The notes beneath the pieces were generated by a model. The model did not search any database and was not told where the DNA came from. It was given only the letters and a program-made list of their open reading frames with translations. From Limonium bicolor (taxonomy: Eukaryota > Streptophyta > Magnoliopsida > Caryophyllales > Plumbaginaceae): 64,000 bases of DNA. Of this stretch, positions 22,611 to 35,016 are shown piece after piece (position 1 is the first letter of the stretch; each line of letters opens with the position of its first letter). The stretch spans positions 269,524,131 to 269,588,130 of the forward strand of contig CM041779.1 in assembly GCA_023374045.1 (NCBI GenBank), written 5' to 3'. Position numbers and translations under genes: made by a program.

Positions 22611-23400
22611 TAAGTAAATAGTAACTTTGCTTTGTTACTTTACTAGCTTATTTAATTGTTTTAAGTGTGGTGAGTCACACATGAAAACCGCCCCCCTTAG
22701 TCAAATGGGGTGTTTTATGGTCTTTGTTGACCATCTAATTGACTTACATTGACCAAAGTCTTAAACTCGCACTATTTGGTTACTATTCACTAACCAAGGC
22801 ACATAATTGTGAAATTTTTGATTTCCCCTTGATTTAGACTTCCTAATGTGATAATAAGTAGTACACATGTTAATTAAAGAGTAATGATGGACATTTATCC
22901 ATTCAAAACCCATTTACAAGACAATTTTTCAAAAATGTGCTTTAAGACTCCTTATAGCACATTTTGTGTTTTGCCTTGTTTTCAAACTTGGTTTTCTTTA
23001 GTAATTGATTTAAAATGTTCATTAGCATGTTAATAAGGTCTAGGAATGACCTTTAGGTCTTATACATGTTACACACCAGTCTAGAGCAAGTATTTGCTTA
23101 AATTGACTTTAAGGTGTTTTCTTGTGTATTGTTTGGTTTAATTGTCTACCAAAGTTTCCTAAGGACTTAACTAGCCTTATCAAATCATAATTGAATTTTA
23201 TTAAGTCTTGTTAGGCTCTTTGGGTCCTAACCAAGTTCACTCCAAGCTTAGAGCATGTTTTTGCTCAAATTGTGTTTATGGTACTTTATTGTTTTTATTA
23301 TGGTTTAAATTGTTCACTAATGTTTCTAAGGCACTTTTTAGCCTTAACATACCATAATTTAATGTTTTAAACAACATATCAAGGTTTGGGGTATTTCAAT

Positions 23401-23416
23401 CTACCCCCCTTAAAAG
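23401..23416 (-). other. Polypurine tract of LARD-A
   Basis: The minus strand reads CTTTTAAGGGGGGTAG immediately before the 3' LTR start (TGAAATACCCC from 23398). It is the plus-strand DNA primer in LTR retrotransposon replication. Confidence 0.85.
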
Positions 23417-24116
23417 AACTTCGTCCTCGAAGTTCACATTTCCCACGCATCATTTAGATTAGAACACGGGGATTACTTGCAAAATAAAACTTCCATAACC
23501 AAACATACTTTCACATAACACCGTCGGACTTAACGGTCTAGGTAACATATACACATCCATACATAACATAACATACTTACATGATAACCTCGGACTCAAC
23601 GGTCCGGGTATCTTAACAACATTGTATTTACTTAACAACCCTCAGACTCTCAGGTCTGGATAACATAACAACATTTAGACACATAGGTCTGGGTAACATA
23701 ACAACTTTAGAAACTCAACCACATTAGGACTCAAGGTCAAAATAATATTTATTACACATACCACACAACATGTCTTAGCATGTATAGCAACCAAAAATAC
23801 CTTTTATATACACTGTGATCCCGCAGAACCCGGTCGCGATGGAGACCTTATGTCCCCGTTCCTTTGGGAGATCAAAATAATCACTGAATTAATTAATAAT
23901 AATTTTTTTTAACATATGTACTTCTCATGTCACCGGTCCGAAGACAAAGGCTCATACGTCCTCGGCTCGTGAGCAAGTACTACAAAAATATTCTTTACTA
24001 GGTCAAGTATAAGAGAACTTTCATTATGTAAAGTATCTATCGACGTTTTATAATTACCGATTAAAAATCCTTTTGAAAACACATACAACTCCAAGTCCAA
24101 CTTATGCTCTTTGCTT

Positions 24117-24260
24117 CTTTTCTTAGCGTGGTTAATTGTGACCACTTAAGGGAGCTTCAAGAATCATCCAACCCTGATGTGATCAGCATCAGTGTTGAAC
24201 TATCCTTCCACCCCAATTTTTGGTCGGCTTCCTTGATCACATGCGAATCAAGTTCCACCT
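24117..24260 (-). other. Conserved interior block with palindrome, LARD-A copy
   Basis: Nearly identical to 36762-36900 of LARD-B, with an unbroken identical stretch of about 50 bases around ATCCAACCCTGATGTGATCA, although flanking interior sequence has diverged clearly. It contains CTGATG-TGATCA-G-CATCAG at 24174-24192, a 6-bp stem around a self-complementary hexamer. Confidence 0.75.
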
Positions 24261-24768
24261 CCAACTTCATTTTCAAGCATCAAATAATACACTCATTCCC
24301 AATTTTCTATCTTTTAGTCTTTCTAGTCATAATCATTACATCTCCAAAGGATAGAACTTCGTCCATCAGTTATCTCCATTCACTTTAATCAGTTACCTAG
24401 GGAATCTTATTCTCACTAGGTTCTATGTCGGTTTCATACCCTTTCATGAATCACTATATTACATATATACATATATTTTATCAAAATACAACACACGGTT
24501 TTACATTTATACACTGTCGGGGTTTTTGTTCCCCGGGAGTTTCTTTACTCCCATATACTTGTACTACCACACACAACTGTTAACAAAATAAACACACTTA
24601 TCACAATGGTATTCGCATCTTCTGTGCGCAATTACCACAATTAAACCATGAATGAATGCGTATGTTTATGTAACGCATGCACCAATCATCCAAACAAATC
24701 ATTTTGTGCTATGCACACCATAGTTCACGTACACTTGTACGGTAAAACACACTAAGCGGTTTTGCGCT

Positions 24769-24785
24769 CTACCCCCCCTTAAAAG
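24769..24785 (-). other. Second polypurine-tract-like site, LARD-A
   Basis: CTTTTAAGGGGGGGTAG on the minus strand, about 1.37 kb interior to the true tract. LARD-B has the same site at 37459-37474. One frame across it reads GVILLRGG, like the polyprotein-end relic at the first tract. Confidence 0.65.
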
Positions 24786-27700
24786 GATTACGCCCACGTA
24801 ATCAACCACTGAATATTGGTTTAAAAGTTCTACCATCGTGAAGTGTTTCATTCCATGCGGTCTGTTATACAATGTGTTCTGGTTAGAGGATCTTAACCAT
24901 ATTGGCGGTTTAGTCCCTAAACCAAGAATTCTCATTGGAGCTTGCTTTAACTCTTAACTGGTTTCGGTTCTGGCTTGTGAGGCTTCTAGGCATTAATAAT
25001 TAGCCATTCACTCATGTTCACTATGCACATTCAACACTTGAATCACTGGCTCACTAGTTTCTGCTGCGCAACTCTGATAATTGTAGAGCTTAGTTTGCCC
25101 CATTCGTTATTTTTTACTGTATTGTACATCTCCAATTATCACCTTTATCTTGGTAATAACGGTTTCTCAACCGACGCGTGGTATATCCTACCGCGAGCGA
25201 ATTCGGTGAGTTTCAAACTTTCCATCCACTTCTCTAATAACTTACTGCGTAAACTGCTACGTATTTCACATGATTGACTTGATTCCTTCCGACTTACTGT
25301 CAATTAAGGTCGAGCTACTACCTAATGTGTAGTGCTCTCTCAGTTATTTCCAACACTTGAGGTATATTCCATACCGATATTTAGTATACCGTGTTACTGT
25401 AGTCACTTATTGCTAATCAAGTATCCTTTCATTGTTACGACCGTGCATTTCCTATGCATCAGTCATTATAGCGTTATAAGTCCATTTCTACTTAACATTT
25501 TCCTCATTCCTTGCTATCCCACTCGATCATTATTGCACAAGTGCAATACCAAAACACTCAGTCATACAGAGTGCAGAGGCGTAAACTCCTGACACTAAAT
25601 CTCTTATGCGATTCGCAATGGAATTCACACTATGTTTCACTAAGATTCTTATCTTGTAATACTGGCTACTGGCTTACTGCCTAGTTCATTGCTATCACTT
25701 ACCGCTGTATCTCCACTGAGCCTAACTCATAACTGTGCTTAGTTGCCATATTATCGTTTAACAATACTTATACAACGGTCGCTTACTGCGCACCGTGCTC
25801 TTACTCATTGTATAACATCAACTTACATTGCACCCGCTATTATATTAGCTTCTGCCGTTACACTGTGTTTCGGCACTTATTTGGCTGACTGCTGAATACG
25901 CTATTATTTAAGTCTTTATCCTCCTTGAGCGTTGTTCATTACACATTTAGCATCACACACCTATGGTGGTTGCTATTCGACTTATTACCCTCCCAGTCTC
26001 CACAACTGGTATAAGCACTACTTTTCATATTATTCTCATTCAAATTATTCTTGGGTAATAACCGTACAGTCAATTTTTAACATATTTCTTGGACTTGGTT
26101 CACATAACTACCGCCGTTGCGGTCTCACAATATCGAGAGGCATCCCCCTCTTAAAGCAGTGGTTCGTTATCCGCTCTATTTACTTATATAACATAAACTC
26201 CTGTTATCGATCAAATTTACATAACACATTTGTTGTGGCTTATAAGCCTCACTGCCTCGAGCTCTGCTCATTATAAGCTGTTCACATACATTTATTTTTC
26301 TGCACAACATTACATGGTTTAGAGGTTGTATTGGGCTCCATGACAAGGTCATTGCATCACGTTTCCTTTAATGGGATGCCCCTTAAGAATGTCAGTCTGC
26401 CTCCTGACGACTTATGTTTTACTGTGTTTTAGTCACTACATTTTATTCAACTTCAGTTGACCCCAACACCCTTCACGGATAGCTCCTGGGTGTATGTAGG
26501 TTATGCCATTACATCTGGCTTGTACTTGTGGGTACTTTTAGTTAACTACACTGTTTTGCGTTCTTAGCTGGGTCTACTAGCCTTTTCTGTGAAGATCGTT
26601 ATTCCCTGGAAGTCTAAGTAATCATTCTGGGAGTTTCATCATCCTGTTCATTGAACATTAATGTGTCCATATCAGGCACCTGCCTTGCCATGTATAGGCT
26701 AGGTCACCGTTCCAGCTATCATGTTTATCCCTGAGGATTCTTAAGACATCTGCGATGCCTTTACATACTGGTCAGTGCACTTCGCACTTCTTGACTCTTA
26801 AACATTTCCTTGAACAAATTCACTAATTCATTTAGTCTTGTTGACTTAACTGAGTTCTTTTACTTCAACCATTCTTGGTAATCCGTTACTCTTGTTTGAC
26901 TTTTACTGCTGACCGTAGTATGGAGTCGACTACTTCCCGTGTTCCAGACTCTACTCGTATACATATGTGGGGTACCATACTGATACATTGCTACTTACCC
27001 GACTAACTCATAAATAGGTCTGTCAGGCCCACAAGCTCCTATCGGAGTGCGGTCGTCCCACATTTCAGTTGGTACACTCATAGTGTCTGTCACATGCCTA
27101 GGAGAAGTATTCTGTTGTCAACTCCCTTATATTGTCCAGTGACAATATGCATTCCGTGCTTCCCGAACTTAATCAAGGGAAAGTCTCTCCACCGTTGTAT
27201 CATTATGAACTCCATCCATTCCCTCGGGTTGCTACCCTTGGGTTTACCGGTTTCCATCCGGTTATTCAAAAGTAAACTGGGTATAACTTACCTACCGTGT
27301 GGCACTATGGCCGGTGTAGGTCTTCTGGTTTGGTTTTAAAAGAGGTTAGGTTTGAAAGAAGATTAGGTTTTGAAAGAAAAGAGTTTGAAATAAATCTGAG
27401 TTTGAAGAAAAATTTTCATGGTTTCACAACGTCTTCTTGCCTTAACCGAGTCTAGCTTCTTGTTGACTGGTTTATTCCCACATACACCTGGTTAGGCTGT
27501 TAAGCCCTTCCACGGTTATGATGATCTCACTTAACTTTGTGGTACTTTACTAAGTACTTTGTAGTTGTTAAAAATTTCTCGAACAGCCCCGTTATAGCAG
27601 CACTTGCCATGGCAAGTGCACCATGCTAACTGTCTATTGGTTAAACACACACACCGGTTGCGATATTGTTCTTACCCGCACTATCATCCGTGCCCTTGCT

Positions 27701-28421
27701 GGCCCTTACTTGACCTTACCGTCTTGACAATAAATCCTCTGGGTGACTTCTCACTGTCTTCACATAATAATCATTAACTAGGGTGTTTCACATCCTTGGA
27801 GACCCCTTTTACTTAGCATTGTATTTTCTTCGTAGCCCGTTCCACACATTTGTCGTGGTTACTGAGACTTGTCTCTTGTTTGGGTACTACGTTGTAGTTC
27901 ATTAGTCGGTTGGTATACCGTCGGTGTACTATTTAACATTTGTCTCGGGTTCATTACTTCACTTCTTGTCCGTTGCACAGTTGGTGCGTTGCAAGCTGGT
28001 TGTTCTCGACTGCTCGGCATGTCGACCCAGGTTGCCGGAAATTCTATTCTTTTGTGTGTAGGATTCTTCATTCATTCTTCGCTATTAAATGCGGCTAACA
28101 TTGTTCATGTAGGAACCGTCTCCGTGATTCCCACTCTTTGGAATCTACCGTATGACAGGTTCTCCGTTCTCACAGAGGCACTTAATAACAGCCAGATCGG
28201 GTACTCCCGAGTAAGAGAGGACTTCCATCTCTCTGGCGTTCTTTCCCAAGTTATAAAACAGGGATTGTGGAGGGCGGGATGGATATTGTAGGTTTCCAGT
28301 ACTAACTAGTAATTCCTAACTAGCGTATCTCTCACGCTATCACTCAACCCTTAACCCAAGTACTAAAATCCTAACTCGGTACTTCCTAAGCTCGGTAATT
28401 CAGTCATCAGAGCGATACTTC

Positions 28422-28433
28422 GCTCTGATACCA
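28422..28433 (-). other. Primer-binding site, initiator tRNA-Met, LARD-A
   Basis: The minus strand reads TGGTATCAGAGC, complementary to the 3' end of plant initiator tRNA-Met, five bases after the 5' LTR end (GGGGTGTTACA). This fixes the element's orientation and the LTR border at 28439. Confidence 0.92.
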
Positions 28434-28438
28434 CTTTT

Positions 28439-31255
28439 TGTAACACCCCAACTAACAACAACACACTTAACAACAAACTGCAGCGGAAAACTTAACTCAT
28501 CACATTACTTAACTCATTGGTGTTACACGCCGTTAACCACCCACGTGGCTAACTAGGCTAATACATAACATTGTATCGGTCTGATGGACTGGATTCCCGA
28601 GCAACTACACATTACTATCCCTTTCAATTAATAACAACCAATATACATATACATTTCAACTGTACCGAGTATTTACAAACTAATGCCGACAACAATTTTG
28701 GTCTTACTACACCTACAATACATATACAATTAAATGGTTACCCATGTATAACAACTACCCCGTCCTACTCTCGAACGGCTTCCAGCCCCTTGTACCTGAA
28801 ATAGGAAAGAAGAGAAAGGGTGGCCCCCCAGGGGGCTCAGCACCTTTGCTGGTATGGTAATCCCGCAGCCCGCATGCTACCGGGCCACGCACAACTAATT
28901 GTCGTCTAAGCATGCGGTTGATTATATTTAAATCATGCATGAAAACTATAAACACACAACACATTACATTCCACAACAAAGGGCTCAACAAAACAGACAA
29001 CACATCTTTACTTGATAAATCACTCATTGTATTCTTTAACCCTAGAGGGTTTCTCCTCTAATGGAGCTATTTCCTTAATAGACGACACTTACCCACTAAT
29101 CGGGTTATCCTTAAACGCCTCTTATTATAAACTGGGATTCATGTCCATGATCCTCATACTCCACATTTTAACGTACATATAACATCACATCGCAATAAGA
29201 CTTGCAGCTCAACAATAACACATTACATAACGGGAATGGTTCTCTCTAGGAACCGACCCAACATAGTTAGTTATCTTGGAGACCTAGATAATGAATACAC
29301 CCTCATGATAAGCTCGTTACATCACTCATTACCATCCTGTTAGTCGGACGAGTAACTTAACTTAAAGATGGATCGGATATAGTGATCCGAACACACTGTA
29401 CATAATCCCCAACCGACGTGAGTCAGAAAAGCCTTGGTTAAGCTTAAGGGTGGTTGAAGACCAACGAAGGAAAACAACCAACAGAGAGGGAGCTAAAAAA
29501 CTGTATACATCAACTCCCAAACAACGCGCGACCGGAACAACCGGATTCCTCACCCCCCATAATATATATATATATAAACATAGTTAAGGGCTCCACTGTG
29601 GAACCTATCACATCCATACACCTTACATTATTACAACTGGGTTACACACAAGGGAGGTTCGTACATTCACACACAAACATCACACAACTAACTACTCACG
29701 CATAGCCGTGGTTAGAACGTCCCATGGTTCGGGTCGTTAAATCCGAATACCGATCTCTTATGTAATTCTAGACTCAGTTAGCTAAGGTTTAACACTTTCG
29801 AGGTTAAACGGTATCGGAACTAGACACGCCACATATATGAATTGCTGTAAACTCATTACATATTTTTAACTTATAAGGTGGCAAACATTCAGAAAAACAC
29901 ATTGGCATACAAGCCGGTGTAATCTGGTAGGACACAGGTTGCAAGAAAACAATACCTGTCACCAACGTCCCCTCTAACGTGTCCTCTTAAGTTCCTCGAA
30001 AAAGTCTCGAACAACTGGTAACATTACATTTACCTTTATTAACATCGGGGTAACATGATTGTTTAAAGTCTAATGCTCGTAACTTACCCCCGTTAACTAG
30101 TTAAATAACTTAACATTTTTAACTTGTTTTACTTTCACTTTTCATTTTATTTCAACTTTTCACCCACTTAATTGTCTTTATAACTCACCTAACATGTCCT
30201 AACACAACCTTATAACATCATTACCTATCAATCCCCATCATTACACATCATTTTCAAACCTTAAATAACATTTTTAGAGTGGTCCGGGACTTGGTACTTA
30301 CCTTAAGTCCCGGACCAACACCTAAGCAAACTCTCGGGTGAAAAACTGCACTGGTTCGGGACCTTGTACTGACCCCAAGTCCCGGACCAAGTCATTGATG
30401 CAATCTCGGCCTGTTTTTGGTATGTGGTCCGGGACTTTACCCTGGAACCAAGTCCCAGACCGAAGCTACAGATTTCTATACTTAGCATTATCAAGCCTTG
30501 TTCAACTTGTTCTCTTCACCCATTGTTTACCCAAGCTTCACACATGAACTTAGGCCTATTCTAATACCAAAATATCACTTTGAACCTCCTTAAAACATTG
30601 TCCAAACTTGTTACTCAATTTCCTTACAACATCTCTTAACACTTGTAATGTTTTTCCTTAGGTCTCTAGGTGGTAGTTTCATGCCTATACCTCCCAACTA
30701 ACCAAAATGTTATCTCCCCACCATTACCACTACTCCCAAAAGCATTATTTCTCACAAACAACCCTCCTCACACAAACTCCTTCTATTTTCCACTAGTTCA
30801 CACTTAGACATTCACAAGGCATTATTTTACCTTTGATTACCAAAACTTGAACATGACTTAACACTTCACATAATATTACCTTGGTGTGTTTAAAACACCC
30901 ATTTGATCTCTAATCCTCCAAGACAATGCCCAAGGCACCTTAACACTTAAGAACACCTTATTTCACTTTCATTCACCATCTTAAAACCTAACAATTCCTA
31001 GTACTTTCTCGGTCATAAAATCTCATCATTACACTTAAACTCCTTTGTTTATCAACTAAAATTTTCCATAGCTTCTCTTGTATATTCCCACACCCAAACA
31101 CTTAGGTTTTCTCCCTTTGACAACCAAGAACACACTTAATCACTTAATACACATTCCTTACACACAAACATATTGTTTTTCATCCTTTAACCATCCAAGA
31201 TATTCATCTTCACAAGAGATGTCCTTTACACACAACTAAACCTTTAAACAACACT
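28439..31255 (-). repeat. LARD-A 5' LTR, partial
   Basis: The LTR edge at 28439 reads TGTAACACCCC on the plus strand. The segment 28439-28977 has no partner in the window, because LTR-X replaces it in the 3' LTR; 28978-31250 matches the 3' LTR. It contains the unoccupied CACTA-2 target at 29545-29547 and a hairpin array at 30281-30461. At 31255 LARD-B interrupts it, and the rest should lie beyond base 64000. Confidence 0.88.
30281..30461. repeat. Hairpin array in LARD-A 5' LTR
   Basis: Units at 30281-30316, 30353-30388 and 30426-30461, partners of 20694-20875. Single changes (GGTTCGGG in unit 2, GTCCCAGACC in unit 3) each break one pair. Confidence 0.9.
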
Positions 31256-31885
31256 TGTAACACCCCCAACCGTTAAGCTCGTCATTACCTTATAAATTGT
31301 CACCAATTACTCTTACTCATGCAGCGGAACTCTAATTACAACGAGGGTGAAACAACGCCAATAGCCACCCATATGGCTAACCTGGCCTTCCTTACATACC
31401 GTAACGGTCTGATGAACTGGAACAACCGAGTACACAACACAAATACAATACTCAAATCATTTCTTTACTATACCGAGTCTACAATAAATGGATGCCGACA
31501 ACACATTCGGTCTTACACCTCTTTCAATACATAAGTAATTAAAACTACTACCCATGTAACCGACCGACCCCGTCCTACTCTCGAACGGTAACATCTTTGG
31601 TGTACCTGTAAAATAAAAACATCGCCCCTAGGGGCTCAGCTTAACGCTGCATATGAAATTCGCATACCCCGAGCGCTAACCGGGGTACGCCGACCACTTA
31701 GTCGGATATACATGGAGTTCATTTTAGTCATACAACATGCATCATAGCAATACAATATATATGTATTACTCAGGAATCTAGTTCCAATCACGGAACACAA
31801 TTCCTAACTAACATAACAGGGTTGTTAGTTGTATCTGCTTACTCTTAGGCTTAGGCTTGAGGGTTATACCTCACCTTGCCTTGTT

Positions 31886-32099
31886 TACTTATTCATTATC
31901 TCACCTGCTCTCTCTCGGGTTACTTGTTAATATACACACCCATTCTCCTGGGCTACTCGTACCATACTCCCATTCTCTCGGGTTCTTATACTTATTATCT
32001 CACCCACACTCTTGGGTTATCTATACTCATTATCTCACCCACACTCTTGGGTTAATTATACTCGTTTTCTCACCCACACTCTTGGGTTAATTATACTCA
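31886..32099. repeat. About 35-bp tandem repeats in LARD-B LTR
   Basis: Units such as TCTCACCCACACTCTTGGG followed by TTA and a T-rich segment with TATACTC, the last three nearly identical and the first ones diverged. Each holds a small CCCA/TGGG inverted pair. The partner array in the 5' LTR is at 61668-61881. Confidence 0.85.
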
Positions 32100-33346
32100 A
32101 GCTCTTGTAGATTCTCAAGACGCTACAGGTCTCCTACGTCACGCTTGTTACTCTTAATACATACTTAGGCAAAACTCATGGCTCTCTACTAGCATAGTCT
32201 TACTTCCCCGGTTTCGACCCTACTCTGGGTCTAGCATGGTGGGAAGGTTCAACTAGTTCACGGAACTCTCTCTTAGTTCCTAACTCTTTTACTTAGGCCC
32301 GACTGCTCTCGGACTACTTACATTCCTACACTCCTCTCTCGGAGTTACAGTAATATTATGTATATTAGTCTAGAAGCATCACTCTCGATGTTTCTAACGA
32401 CCTTGGGAACATTACTTAAGTTTGGTTAATCTTAGGTTTTAAGAGTTACCCATGTATTTACATTACTCCTACTTTCGGTTATTTACATATATCAGGTAAA
32501 ATCCTCATATAGGAGGTCGACCATGTCTCAAGGGAGTTACTAATCCCTCAGGTCTCTTTTACCTTTTTCACTAGTTCACATCTTCGAACTATCTTAAATC
32601 CTCTTGAAGGAGGCTCACTTAACTTCCCACTCTCATTTGTTTCGTGGATCGTTTCAATGTGGTTTTCTAACCATTATCGGGTATTTACTCAACCCGTACT
32701 TCTCCTCAATTTCTAGGGAGTTCATATGTTTGTGTTATCGTTATACTTTAACGAATAGTTTTGTGTTTGCACGTTTTCGTTATCATAAGCGTCGACCCGA
32801 TCTATGGGTCTCTAGCCAAACGTTACTCACTACGAGTCGGTCCATTCACTATGTTAGACCACACCGGCATACAAGTATGTTAGCTCATTCAACATACAAC
32901 AACATACATAATCAACCAAAGGATTATTTTCATGCTTTAATCTTGATTAAGCCGGCACACAAACACACAAATCAACGTAACTCGGTTAGCACGTGGAGTA
33001 TGAGAAATCATACCTTTCACCGGGGTTTTTTTACTTTTACCGTGTCATATCACCATGCTCGGGTCACGCACACGATTCTCTGATAATGTTTCAAGCATTA
33101 TTATTAATACTAAACTCATACGGTACATAATAAAATGCTATTCCCGTATTTAACCCCGTTATCCCGTAAACTCGGTTTTACCCTTGTTAATTTGAGTTCT
33201 CACTTCTCAATCACTTCTAACACTTTCTTACACTTCCTAAGGCCTTTACATGTCACCAAACAGGCCTTAACATCTTATAACATCATTAACACTTAAACCC
33301 CCACCATTTAAAGCCTGAAAAATACTCTCTGTAGGTTTCTGGGGGT

Positions 33347-33604
33347 GGTCCGGGACTTGGTACCAACCCTAAGTCCCAGACCAATGCTGGTCGTGACTCT
33401 CGGGTTGTTTTTCTACCATGGTCCGGGACCTTGTCCCTATCCCAAGTCCCGGACCAGCATGGATGTTCAGTCTCGGCGTATTTAAAATGGGGTGGTCCGG
33501 GACCTTGTCCTCACCTTAAGTCCCGGACCAAAGTGGGCATTGAACTCTCGGTATGAAAACAGGGGGGTGGTCCGGGACTTTGTCCATGGACTAGGTCCCG
33601 GACC
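33347..33604. repeat. Hairpin array in LARD-B 3' LTR, four units
   Basis: 36-bp inverted repeats GGTCCGGGAC...GTCCCGGACC at 33347-33382, 33420-33455, 33494-33529 and 33569-33604, spaced 73-75 bp, with ACTCTCGG in spacers. Loop sequences differ, arms are kept. Homologous in plan and position to the LARD-A arrays. Confidence 0.9.
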
Positions 33605-35004
33605 CTGCTACAGATTTTGCATATTTTGACATTTTCTAACTCTGTTCCAAGTCCTCTCTTAGCCCATTGATTAACCAATCTTCCCCACCTTAAATACTCA
33701 TGTTTAAGCACTTACTTACCCTTCTTAATCACCTTAAACTAAGCACCAAGTGCACTCACCAACTCTAATTAATTTCACTTAAAATTCACTTACACTTTCG
33801 TAACTAGTTTCCTTGTTTTCTTCACTTCTTGTAACAGATTTAGCTCCCTCTTTTACCATTCACATAATGTCATTTCCAACACTTCAATTGACATTATTTC
33901 TACTCCTCATACACACTTCTCCTTAGTTTGGTTTCCAAATCCTTAACCAACCATTCAAAACTCTTAACCTCCTAGTTACTTCCTTATAATAAAACCCCAA
34001 ATCCATCCATTCCTAGGCAAATTTTGACAGCACTTGCCTACTTCTTTAGCATGTTCACCACACTTAAATCAACTCATACATCCTCTTCTCCCCAGTTTAA
34101 TCAAGCAACAACAATTACAATACACCAAATTCCCACTTGTTCACACATATACACTAGTTTAGTTTCTAGGTTTTTGCACACATAAACCTCATTAAAACAT
34201 TCTCTTTCAACTAACAATATTGTAGTACCATGACTACACTAGCTCAAGGTTATTTATTCAACACCCACATAAGTTTCACAAGGAAAATAAAACCAACACA
34301 AGGTAAGCTCTTTACCTTGTTTATTTTCGTTTTTCACTCCTCTTCTTCTTCTTTCTCTTCTTCCCTCTTTCTCTTCTTGTTTTCCACACCAAGGGATTAT
34401 GGATTGCTAGCTACAACCATATCCCATCACACACATAACACTAGTCAATTTCAATATTTCCCACACACCTAATTTTATGGAGCTAGTTTTCAAGGTTTAG
34501 CTTAGGTTTTACCTTAGAATACCAAATGGGTAGCTTGGCAATCATTTGGAAGAGTTTCCAACACTCCACAAGAGCAAGGAGCTCACGGCTGAAATGGGAA
34601 AAATTTTCAACGTGGGGAAATTTTTCCCTAATTACAAGAACAAGCTTGAAATGGCCAAAGCTCTTACCCATTATTACCTCAAGACATTAAGGAGGTGGAG
34701 AGAGTTAAAATCATCTCTTGAAGCTCCAAAAGCTCCAACACCCATGGAAGTGGATGGAGGAATCAAGATTTTGAGGGTGGAAAACGTAGCCCTCGCCGAT
34801 ACGAATCTAACGGTGACATTTTTGTGCGATTCGGTGAAGAAACGAGTGAATGAGAGGAGGAAGGAGATTGGGCTTGTGAGCTCCTTCTCGAATCGGTAAT
34901 TACAGAGGAAGAAGAAGGAGTTTGGTTGGAGGGGGAAAAACAATCGTGAAAGAATAAGGAAGGAGGTGAGAGAGGGGTAAAGTATTAATATTACTATTCC
35001 CTTT

Positions 35005-35016
35005 TACTTTATACTA
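35005..35016 (-). promoter_or_regulatory. Possible TATA box of LARD-B LTR
   Basis: The minus strand reads AGTATAAAG, then about 30-40 bases later a C/T-rich leader-like run (CCCCTCTCTCACCTCC). The placement corresponds to the LARD-A candidate near 22600, about 1 kb from the LTR start. Confidence 0.3.

Larger units (their letters stand above)
10158..23398 (-). repeat. LARD-A 3' LTR, split by CACTA-2
   Basis: The LTR sequence is 10158-10734 plus 19974-23398, collinear with 28978-31250 of the 5' LTR with few differences; about five mismatches are visible in the first 270 bp. It ends at 23398 (GGGGTATTTCA on the plus strand) next to the polypurine tract. An AT microsatellite at 19985-20000 differs in length from its partner at 29551-29573. 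The LTR contains a three-unit hairpin array (20694-20875) and a promoter-like zone near 22600. The remainder, 20876-22560 and 22620-23398, is AT-rich non-coding LTR sequence. Confidence 0.85.
23399..28438 (-). other. LARD-A interior, non-coding
   Basis: Between the LTRs. It is collinear in blocks with the LARD-B interior (36038-38053 and 57999-61041), for example 25516-25600 with 58106-58190. At the polypurine tract one frame reads NFEDEVLLRG, which resembles the last residues of Ty3/gypsy polyproteins and is probably a relic. No longer protein similarity is visible. The plus-strand open frame at 27869-28291 is antisense to the element and I do not regard it as a gene. Confidence 0.7.
10158..31255 (-). 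mobile_element. LARD-A, non-coding LTR retrotransposon with about 4.5-kb LTRs (interrupted)
   Basis: The minus-strand order from the right is: 5' LTR (28439-31255, cut by LARD-B), initiator-tRNA-Met primer site (28422-28433), interior (23399-28421), polypurine tract (23401-23416), 3' LTR (10158-23398, split by CACTA-2 and cut at its distal end by LTR-X). Adding the 539 bases present only in the 5' LTR gives a full LTR of about 4.54 kb. The interior of about 5 kb has no recognisable gag, protease, reverse transcriptase, RNase H or integrase. Long LTRs with a conserved non-coding interior are the definition of LARD (large retrotransposon derivative) elements, which are moved by proteins of relatives. 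Its target duplication cannot be seen because neither outer edge is in the window. Confidence 0.8.

Noticed and set aside
27869..28291. 140-codon plus-strand frame in the LARD-A interior
   Set aside because: Antisense to the element, and only partly open in the LARD-B equivalent (60576-60893). The conservation is at DNA level, not specific to this frame.
28422..28433. tRNA-like match (also 44347 and 61026)
   Set aside because: Only the 12-18 bases complementary to a tRNA 3' end are present: primer-binding sites, not tRNA genes.
28439..28449. Reading TGTAACACCCC as the start of plus-strand LTRs
   Set aside because: The tRNA-Met primer sites and polypurine tracts place both LARD elements on the minus strand, so this is the LTR end in their own orientation.
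32604..33083. 159-codon plus-strand frame in the LARD-B LTR
   Set aside because: Antisense to the element and broken by an indel in the other LTR (62386-62571).
34546..34899. 117-codon frame in the LARD-B 3' LTR
   Set aside because: No known domain, lies antisense in the leader region of the LTR, and has no partner in LARD-A.
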